Shown one piece after another: positions 46,276 to 54,592 of a stretch of DNA of 64,000 nucleotides; the stretch's first letter is position 1, and each line of letters opens with the position of its first letter. The stretch is taken from assembly GCF_000005505.3 (NCBI RefSeq), contig NC_016135.3:14974613-15038612 (forward strand), read 5' to 3'. A program made the translations under genes and the position numbers. The notes beneath the pieces are model-generated. The model saw nothing but the letters and a program-made list of their open reading frames with translations. It was not told the DNA's origin and did no database searches. Source of the stretch: Brachypodium distachyon. Lineage: Eukaryota > Streptophyta > Magnoliopsida > Poales > Poaceae.

Positions 46276-47825
46276 CACCATGTTCCAACCAAAGATGCAG
46301 AGTTGCAAAGTACCATAGGAAAGTTGCCAGCCACAGATGCACTAATGCAAAGCACCATTGGGAAGTTGCCGGGGAGCGAGCAACTATTGCAATGTTCAGA
46401 TGAAGAGTTGCCAAGCAAGGGTGCAAAGTTGCCAGCCACAGATGCTGAGTTGCAGACCACCATTGATAAGTTGCCAGGCCATCAGCAACAGGCACCACCT
46501 ACAATTTCAGAGTTACAAAGCACCATGGCAAAGTTGCCAGGCAATGAGCAAAAGTTGCAAACTAAAGATCAAGAGTTGCAAAACACGTCGTTGGATTGCC
46601 TACAACTACACAGGAATTGCCAGCTGCCTCTGCAAAGGGACAGAGCCCACATGAAAAGATGGCAGCACCTATACAAGGGTTGGCTCCTACATCTAGAGAT
46701 TTCCCAGCACCAACAAGAGAGTTGCCAGCACCAACTGCGGAGTTGCAGGGACCAGATGCCAGCTTGGCAGGAGCACCAGAGGAGTTGCCAGTTAAAAATG
46801 CGGAGGTTCAGAACCCAACCATCCAGCTGCCAGCTCAACCTGACAAGGCGGTAGCCAGCGATGTAGAGTTGCAGGGCTCTGTGGGGGAGTTGCAAGGACA
46901 GAGTGAAAAGTTGCAGGTTACAAAGTTGGCAGGATCTACTGGAGAATCAAAAGGTATCACGCAGCTTTACGACGAGCTGATTGCGAAGAAGAAGAGCCAC
47001 GATACAATTACCCTACCCCCTGCCCGCACCAAGTCAGCCGACAATGTTGGTGCAGGCCAATAGGTGAATGTAGAAAATACAAAGCTCTTTCGCAGCAACT
47101 CAGGAGGCAACAGGAGGCCAGGCATGTTTACTCCGCCTCGGTTCGACCTAGGGTTCGATGACGACGCACCCCCACATTGCTCGCAGTAGCCCATCGCACA
47201 AGAGATACCCCCACATTGCTCGCAGCGGCCTATCGCACCACAGACAGCTGCCAAGTATTGGCCTGAAGTTTGGGACGCACCCTTGGCCCCTGATACATTG
47301 GCTGTGGTAGAAAAATACGAGGAAGAATTGAGAAAGAAAAAAGCAGCAGGCTGTAGCTCTATCAGCCCTATAAACCTCGTCACGCCTCCTGCGCCGAAAC
47401 CCATCAACACCCAAACTGTTGACCTTTGCACCCCACCAGCAGCTCAACTTGATGCAACAGCAGCCGGTACCAGCAGCTCTTTAACACCAATTCAAGCAGG
47501 CCATGAGAAAAGAGTGCTGAAACCAGGCCCTTGCATGCGGTCACCTATTGTTGATTGGCGCGCAAAGACTTTTGAAGCGTCACAGGAGGCAAAGGAAAAA
47601 CCGATCCCTCATTTCTGTGCTGCAGTTGCATGTTTTCACTGCAATAGTTGCTAAGTTCTATGTTGTAACTGCACAAAAAAAATAGTTGCAGCAAAGTACA
47701 TAACAGTTGCAGAAAATTACATAATAGTTGCAGCAAAGTACATTACAGTTGCAGAAAGTAACAATACAAGTTCAAAATAATTTGCGTTCACTTTATAGTT
47801 TTGATTGGCTGTTACACCTAGATCC

Positions 47826-50800
47826 CTAGGCTAGCTTCTCAGGACACCTCGCTGCGTTGTGCTCTTCGGAGCTACAAAGAGCACACTTGTTCTTCTTCTT
47901 TGGGTGTAGCTCAAGCGCATTTTTGTATCTCTTAGCACGCGGCCGCCCTTTTGTCGGGCACCTGTCAGGGTTCCTCACCCAAGAGGGGTCGATTGAAGCT
48001 GACTCCGCCGCACTTGCCCTCGAGGACGTCGCTGTTGCTGGCACATGGGATGCAGTTGCCGGGTGGCGTGGTGCAGTTGCTGGAGCAGTAGGTGGAGATG
48101 CTGCAGGGCGTGGTGCAGTTGCCGAGGCACGGTCTGCAGTTGTTGAATGGCGTTGCGCAGTTGTTGTGGTAGGTGCTGGGGCAGACGACGTGGGTGCTGC
48201 ACTTGCTCTGCGAGCTGCTGCGTCCTTCCTCCTCTTTGCATCTTTCCGCCTCGTCAAGTTCAGATGGGTTATCTTAGTCTTTGTCACGCGAATGTACTTC
48301 TCCGCAATGGCGTTCGCTGCATCTGAACAAGAAGCAATCCTAGCAAGTTCACCGTGTTTGACAGATAAATTCGCCATTCTTATTTGCTTCAACGATTCCG
48401 GCGGGAGGGCCTCTGGTTGCTGCTCATCTGGGCATGCAGCTTCTCCTGGGATTGCGTTTTGTGTCCATCTCCTCATGATGTACTGCTCAAGGATCTCATC
48501 AATCCCAAGGTGAGTAAACACTTTCAAGATGTGGCAGCACAGCAACCCATCCCTCTTCATCTTCCCACACTCACACTTGTGCTCCTCCTCCTGCACATGA
48601 GCAAGAACCAAGTAACTTCTAGCGCCATAGAAATGACAATATGTCATGTTGGGCTCGAGCTGGTACAGGTCATTTGGCTGGGGACGAACATTGTACCTTC
48701 CTGTCAACATGAACTCATCCCTAAATTTCACATAGATGTCACGGGTGTAAACTACAAAAGCTTGCTTCTCAATGGGGTAGGACGACCAAGAACATTGTGT
48801 TAGGTGGTCTGTCCTGTAGTCATTCCCACCCTCCTTCACTAGGATATTAACCTGGATCTTCTCATATTGCTTCACAAAGTTGAGGATCGAGTTGTGAGGG
48901 TTCACATAGCGCTTGAGAACAGCATTGAACCCCTCGCTGCGTTGTGTGGACTGGAGGAAGGGGAAGAAGCAGTCCCGGAAGTAACAAGGCACCCATGTCC
49001 TCCTTATGCTGTATAGGTGCGCAAAATCAGCATGCTCCTCTAACTGGTGCTTCGCAACAAAAGTTGCCCATTTCTGTTCGAACTCATCAGGAGTCATACT
49101 CATATCAACACACTCATTGTAGTCTTGCGACACAGCAGGCCTCCTACCCAAAAAAGAATCGAGCTTCTCCTATGCCTTCTTCATGATATGCCATCGACAA
49201 TTGCGAAGGACGGTGTTTGGGAACATGTTCACGATCGAGGCCCTCATAGCATTGTCTTGATCAGTTATTATATTCAGGGGAGCTTGCCCACCCATTGCAT
49301 CCAGATATTGCTGAAACAACCAATCAAAGCTCGAAGTTGTCTCATCCCTCATAAACCCGTAGCCCAGCATGAATGATTGCCCATGGCAGTTGATGCCAAT
49401 GAAGGGGGCAAATGGCATGTTGTATTGGTTCGTGAGGTAGGTGGTGTCAAACGATATACAATCGTGGTAAGACTCCGTATATGCTTTCCTTGCTGCGCCA
49501 TCAACCCAAAAAAGCAACTCCACTCTGTCCTCCTCATCCATCTTCACATTGAAGTAGAAGGACAGGTCCTCTTTCTGTTTTGCAATGAAGTATGATACCG
49601 TTTCAGCCATGTCATCCCCCTTCCTCTCAGCCCTGATCTTAAAGCGAAAGTTGCTGATTGTTTTTGTCTTGTACGGCACAATGAACCCGTTCGCATAGAA
49701 TCTGGACATCAGCTGCATCATCTGACCTGCAAAAAAACAGTAAAAAGTAAGAAATCAACAACTTTTTCTCTGTTACCAGCAACTTGTAAAAGAGGAGCAA
49801 GCAAGGCACCCAGGTCTTTACACACATTTTTTTCCCCAGCAGACACAGAATTGCATTCTTTTATAGAATCCTTATACGTTGGGTTATACTTATCTGCTAG
49901 TTACATAATAGTTGTAGCAAATTACATAATAGTCGCAGCAAAGTACAATAATAGTTGCAGCAAAGTTCATAACAGGGGCAGAAAATTTTGCATCCCCACG
50001 TTACCAAGTTGCTTGCAAACCTGACCAATTTGCACACACATGTAGTACCAATCGCTGGTGGATTGCAAATACATCACAAAAACAAAAGCAACAAAACTGC
50101 AAAACATTTGTTTTTGCAATTGCACAAAACTGTACTAGCAACTACATCACAAAGCAAAGCAACACAAAGCGCTCACCTGTCTGTAGATTGCAGTCGTCCA
50201 ATATTCTTAAGAAATCTTCTTCCTCGGGGGAGATATTCTTGTGCGACAACAGGTACTTGGTGAGAGAGGGTTTGGTTATCAACTCATGGTTGTGTTCATT
50301 CACGAAAAAAATGACTTCCCACCTCCCATCAATCAATTTTGCTGTCATCTTTGCTTTGCATTCTGTTTGCTTGATCGATTCCCGTTTTCTTTTTCTCACC
50401 ACCTTTTTCATCACCAGCGTTTCTTCAGTACGTGCGGCACGATGTTCTTCATCACTAGAGCTCTCCTCACGGGGCACCTTAGTTGAGTAGATGCCGGCCT
50501 TAGATGTTTGTCCAGCAACATCATCAATAGGTTTGGGCTTCCTAAACTTGTTACAAACAAACTGATGCTTCTCCACCAGATTTGTGAATGCCGACCACCT
50601 CGATGTGTTCGACTTGATAGAAAACCCCTTCATGCGTGCATAAGCATTGTAATGCTCCTTCGCACCTGCCAGGGTGTCAAACCGCATGCCCAGGAAAGGT
50701 TCTTGCGGCTGAGAGCGGTATTCAAGCTCTTGTTCAGCGTCGGCAGGAGCCTCACAAGCAACCCTGGTGGTGTCCTCAGCAACTCCAGTACTATCCTCGG

Positions 50801-51053
50801 CAACAATAGTGTTGTGTTCTGCAACTCCAGTACTGTCCTCGGCAACAATAGTGTTGTGTTCTGCAACTCCAGTATTGTATTCAGCAATAGGTGCCACGAT
50901 CAAAGGTTCATTGTCAGCAATGCGAATAGTTGCGGGAGACTCCCCCACTTCTTCATGAACGGCAACCGGGGCAATAGGGGTGCAATAGGCCGGCTCAACA
51001 CCTTCTTGAGGCGCATCATCTGGGTCACATGGGATTTCATTGAGGTCCAGCAT
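47826..51053 (-). pseudogene. FAR1-type MULE transposase, two exons, one in-frame TAG
   Basis: Transposase related to the Jittery/FAR1 branch of Mutator-like elements. Exon 1 (51053-50177) starts MLDLNEIPCDPDDAP and has the FAR1 DNA-binding region (FDTLAGAKEHYNAYARMKGF, the Cys/His ligands around ECKAKMTAKL and VNEHNHEL). Exon 2 (49726-47826) holds the MULE catalytic domain with first Asp in CISFDTTYLTNQY, second Asp in NIITDQDNAM and Glu in STQRSEGFNAVL. A SWIM zinc finger (CECGKMKRDGLLCCHIL) follows, then an Ala/Thr/Pro/His-rich linker and a terminal zinc knuckle CALCSSEEHNAARCPE. A TAG at 49170-49172 interrupts CRWHIMKKA|EKLDSFLGRR between the second Asp and the Glu, where relatives usually have a sense codon (probably CAG). 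Otherwise the frame is open for about 925 codons. The enzyme is probably inactive. Confidence 0.85.
50756..50890 (-). repeat. 42-bp coding tandem repeat in the transposase N-terminus
   Basis: About three copies of GCAACTCCAGTACTGTCCTC plus GGCAACAATAGTGTTGTGTTCT lie head to tail. On the coding strand they give EDSTGVAEHNTIVA units. The first two copies are almost identical, so the expansion is recent relative to the rest. Confidence 0.9.
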
Positions 51054-52281
51054 TTTTCAACACCCTGCATTGTAAACTATCTATGTTATCATGGGGAAAC
51101 AACAATTTTAACAGAAAGAACCAAAAAAAAGCACCACAGTGAGCAACTGTTACAAAAAAAACAGCAACTTTCTATTCAATTCATGCAACTTTACATCCTA
51201 AACTGACAATTATTTCTCATTTTCTCTTTTTTTCTTCTTTCTTTGCGTACTCTGGTTTATCTACAGGGGATGGCATGAGCATGATGATGATGCAGAAAAC
51301 AAGAGCGGAAAGGGGGAATTGAACTTCAAGCAACAAATGGGGGGTTGCTTCCGTGTGTTCGTTCTTCTATGTACATATATGATACCTACAGTAATATGGT
51401 ATATGATACGGGGAGGATACATATGACTAAGTAAACTGATATGGTACTGTCAGACGATCGATCATAGCGTGTGTCTTTTATTCTGTAATGGCTGACATAC
51501 GTGTGTGTGCTAATACCTACCTTGTCACTAGGCGTTCCCTTTTCTAATCACGATATATATGTGTTTTGTGTGTGGTAATACAGATTTACAGATTTCCTGA
51601 GAGCTATGTGTTTGTTGTCGTATTCACAGCAACATGCAGATTGCGCCCAGCAACTGCATGCTATGTCTTTCGTTTGTCTTGTCCTTGTCTTTTTTTGTTT
51701 CTAAATGTGAGCGCACTTACTGGTAATTAGCAAATGCCATACCTTCTTCATTTGCCTGCAACAATCAGACACATGATATATGGTCTCTGCAAAATCCGCC
51801 ATTAAATAGGGGTTTTGGTTCTACTACAGCAACTTCTCTTTTTTTTTGCAGCTTTCTGAGCAACTTTTATTTGTGAAGGGAGCAACTTTTTCCTGTGTGC
51901 TATGTCTTTTTTTGCAACTAATATACTAGCGGAAGCAACAATTCATATCAACACGGGCAACTTTTTGTCATCACCCTTAAAACACGCAACTCACGGTGAC
52001 AGAGCTAGCAACTTGTACAGTAGAAGTAGCAACTTGTTCTGTCTTCTATATCTTTTTTGCTGTGGTCAATACAATGTAAATTTCACACTAAAATTAGCAA
52101 CTAATATACTATAGGAAGCAACAATTTTCATGACAACACAGGCAACTTTTTCCATCACCCTTCAAACATGCAACTCATGGAGACAGAGCTAGCAACTTGT
52201 ACGGTAGAACCAGCCAACTCATGGGGGCAGGTTGATTTCCTTTTATGGATCCAGGGGACCAGGTCGACTTACCATATGCGG
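51054..52281. other. Flank of the transposase gene, no gene seen
   Basis: Presumed promoter and subterminal region of the Mutator-like element. GCAACTTTT, TAGCAACTTGT and CATGCAACTCA words recur. A block (AGCAACTAATATACTA.. to ..GAGCTAGCAACTTGTAC) is present at about 51915-52020 and 52097-52200, a diverged duplication of about 185 bases. Confidence 0.6.
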
Positions 52282-52311
52282 CGTTGGCTGGTTCGGTCTA
52301 ACCAGCCAACG
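52282..52311. repeat. Perfect 12-bp inverted repeat (hairpin)
   Basis: CGTTGGCTGGTT, six bases, then AACCAGCCAACG. A third copy of the ACCAGCCAAC core is upstream at about 52208. It lies near the presumed right end of the Mutator-like element. Confidence 0.9.
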
Positions 52312-52669
52312 GCCGCTCTGTAGTCGCGCCCTTGTTTTAATTACGGGAAGATGCTTTAATTACCGGAAGAGCTGGAGTAACCAATAGGTCATGCTTCCTC
52401 CCGATAAAAAAAGCCATGTCCTGCTTTCTCCCCCAATTCAGCGTTCAGGTGGTTCCATGCGGTAGTTATGATGCAATTAGTTGTGTTAAAAAATCGCAAG
52501 GGAGAGCTGAACGAGGCCACGCCTTGTTAGGGTGAAAATGGAGAACGGCCCCATATACCGGAATAGAGGGAGTAGCATTTATCTTTTTTTCCTTCTTAAA
52601 TTTCAGTCGCATTTGTAAGCTTTTGGATCAACATCCAACCATCATCATCTTCAATCCACTGCATCTACC

Positions 52670-52856
52670 CCATCCGTCCTGGTTTATAAAGCATGTACTT
52701 AATTTCGTGCCAAATTGTATGTAGATTATATGTTACAAATTTTATATCATTGAAAGGTATTTGAAATACGAATCCAATGATATAATTTTCGTAACACATA
52801 AATCTCAAATCATTAGTTTAATTGTTGATCAAAGTAAACTTTGAATTGCGTAAAAG
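52670..52856. mobile_element. Degenerate Stowaway related to the 18.9-kb element
   Basis: CATCCGTCCTGGTTTATAAA is a decayed Stowaway end. The interior (TGTATGTAGATTATATGTTA, CGAATCCAATGATATAATTT, ACACATAAATCTCAAATCAT) matches the 18862-19102 element in the opposite orientation. The right terminus is not preserved. Confidence 0.6.
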
Positions 52857-53110
52857 ATTATGAGCTTCTCGAGATTATTAAGATCGACTTGCATTTGACT
52901 TGCGTTACCACCGCACTTCGCTCGACACAAACTGCTCCATCTTCCCAAGAATATCTCGTTCAAGATTCCCTGCTTTTATTATTCCATCTTCCCCGAACGT
53001 GCCGCCGAACCCAAGTATACAAAAAGAGCTCCATTGGCACTTTCCCATCCATCCAGAGAAAACACATCTCGCCCAATCGCCCATAGCCGAAACCAACAAG
53101 AAGCCCCCCA

Positions 53111-53611
53111 ATGGTCAACATGGCGGCCGCAGCCCCCATCCGCCGCCGCCGCCGCCGCTTCCTCCTCCTCCTGCTCCTCCTCAGCCTCACCAGCTCCACC
53201 TCGACGGCGCCCTACGACCCGCCCACGGTGCCGGAGCTCATGGACCGGTTCGGCCTCCCGCGCGCGCTCCTCCCGGACACGGCCCGGCGGTACCTCCTCC
53301 ACGACGACGGCTCCTTCGAGCTCTTCCTCGACGACGGCTGCGAGGTCGAGGTCGCTGGCTACAGCGTCCTCTACGGCATCAAGCTCTCCGGAGCCGTGGC
53401 GCCCGGGTCGGTCACGGGTCTCGAGGGCGTCCGCGTCCGCGTGCTGTTCGTCTGGGTGCCCGTCACGGGCGTCGAGGTCGGCGGCGGGGTCGTGACCCTC
53501 CGCGTTGGCCCCGTCAGGAAGTCGTTCCCGGTCGTCGGATTCAAGGCCAGCCCCCGGTGCTCCACCACCGGCTCCGCCATGGCCGCCGCCGCCGCCGATG
53601 TAGTAGTCTAG
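53111..53611 (+). CDS. DUF538 family protein, intronless, with signal peptide
   Basis: A 166-residue DUF538 protein of unknown biochemical role. After a basic patch (RRRRRR) comes a leucine-rich hydrophobic stretch (about 17-33) that should act as a signal peptide. The domain follows: PTVPELMDRFGLPRALLPDT, RRYLLHDDGSFELFLDDGCE, VLYGIKLSGAVAPGSVTGLE and RVRVLFVWVPVTGVEV, the order and spacing of the family. A second ATG three codons in (53120) is an equal candidate start and sits in a better GC context. The C-terminal Ala/Val tail is short. There are no frame problems. Some members respond to stress, but nothing here shows that. Confidence 0.9.
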   Translation: MVNMAAAAPIRRRRRRFLLLLLLLSLTSSTSTAPYDPPTVPELMDRFGLPRALLPDTARRYLLHDDGSFELFLDDGCEVEVAGYSVLYGIKLSGAVAPGSVTGLEGVRVRVLFVWVPVTGVEVGGGVVTLRVGPVRKSFPVVGFKASPRCSTTGSAMAAAAADVVV

Positions 53612-54205
53612 TTTCGATGTAGCCTAGTTAGTTGAGGATCTTACGCCACGCTTTGTGTACACTTGTACTTGTATCGCATTGGATGATTGGAGGAAGAAGG
53701 AATACCGAATACGCATAGTACTATTGGCATATACATCTACATAATATATGATGGTATTTCCATAAATTGACAAGAGACAGTACAGCGCCGTCGCGCGTAC
53801 TTGCAGAAACCTGACCACAAGCCTGCATCTGCAGGCAACCATTTGCTGTTTCTTCATACTGTGCACACAGCCATACAGGCATTGCTTGCCGTGAACTTGA
53901 CAAAACACTAGTCACCAGCAGTCGAATGAGATGTTTCGTCACACGAATAGAAATTTCTCGCAAAAGAAAGAATAATATTCCGTATTAGGACCAAAAGGGC
54001 GAAGCTATACAACCACCACGAATCAGGAAAAAAACAGGACAAGCCTAGCTTGATACCAGGAAAAAGTTTCTGAAAGATCACCATGGATGAAGATCTCGCA
54101 AGATGAACGAAAACCATCTGGAGCGGTACTTGCTAAAAGGAAAGGAATTCATCAACCATATCAACCCAACGTTCAAACGGCATAACAAAAATCATAACGC
54201 CGTGA

Positions 54206-54278
54206 CGCCGTCTGTGGGACTCGAACCCACGACCACATGGTTAAAAGCCATGCGCTCTACCAACTGAGCTAAGACGGC
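54206..54278 (-). tRNA. tRNA-Lys (UUU)
   Basis: Read on the minus strand, 73 bases fold into a full cloverleaf. The acceptor GCCGTCT pairs with AGACGGC, and the D arm GCTCAGTTGGTAGAGC follows. The anticodon stem CATGG/CCATG holds the loop CTTTTAA (anticodon TTT), and the T arm is GTGGG TTCGAGC CCCAC. G is the discriminator base. There is no intron. Both internal promoter boxes are intact, and T runs follow downstream near 54173-54200 only weakly. Confidence 0.95.
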
Positions 54279-54592
54279 CTAGACAAAAATGTACCTTCTA
54301 CGTAATTCTTGACGGCGTCTGACCCAGGCGTCAAACCACATATGACACACGATAGTCGAAACAAATTTGATCATGGTTTGCAGCTGCATTGTCCGAAAAA
54401 AGAAGTTTCCAGCTGCAACTGCAGCGAGAGGTATAATGAGGATTCTTGCATATGAGAAAAGAAAAATGATTAAATGTTACCAGTACACTACATAAAGAAC
54501 GGACGGGACGGTTCAAAATGGTTGCCCTTCTACTTCTACATCTACAGATCTCTACTTGCTACTATTTACACCCACCGAATAATGCTGGCTGC

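Larger units (their letters stand above)
41835..47654 (+). pseudogene. Ulp1-family-type accessory gene of the MULE, decayed and truncated
   Basis: Many exons with GT-AG edges: MASADDTMDTSGEGDGGGSS (41835-41940); a Lys/Glu/Gln-rich block from 42159; a large exon 42734-43339 with LADDQIELIEKYGFGGLTYV and AWLIAAISGFLRPS; 43452-43590; 43736-43851; 44507-45250 with a long acidic tract; 45477 onward with the repeats LPASKQQLPETVTELQG; and a last part with RFDLGFDDDAPPHC and RVLKPGPCMRSPIVDW. These parts match the N-terminal portion of grass transposon proteins that end in an Ulp1-like cysteine protease. That protease domain is missing: the frame ends at 47654, just before the transposase gene. In-frame stops lie at 44978, 46201, 47061 and 47187, and there are frameshifts near 45738-45760 and 46590. 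The exon starting near 43452 lacks an AG acceptor. Its role in transposition is unknown. Confidence 0.65.
40100..52320. mobile_element. Mutator-like element with convergent accessory and transposase genes
   Basis: The unit is inferred from gene content: an Ulp1-type accessory gene on the plus strand and a FAR1/MULE transposase on the minus strand, tail to tail with about 170 bases between their reading frames. This arrangement recalls mudrA/mudrB of MuDR, and Kaonashi-type MULEs are known to carry Ulp1-like genes. The outer limits are guesses. I found no matching terminal inverted repeats or nine-base duplication. The left limit follows the duplicated leader exons, and the right limit follows the hairpin at 52282-52311. 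Both genes are decayed, so it should be non-autonomous now. Confidence 0.55.

Noticed and set aside
49168..49174. Intron hiding the TAG of the transposase
   Set aside because: The frame and protein similarity are continuous on both sides of the stop, leaving no room for an intron.
53111..53622. Overlapping 240- and 153-codon frames over the DUF538 gene
   Set aside because: Arg/Pro-rich shadows of a GC-rich exon. The domain signature is only in the 53111 frame.
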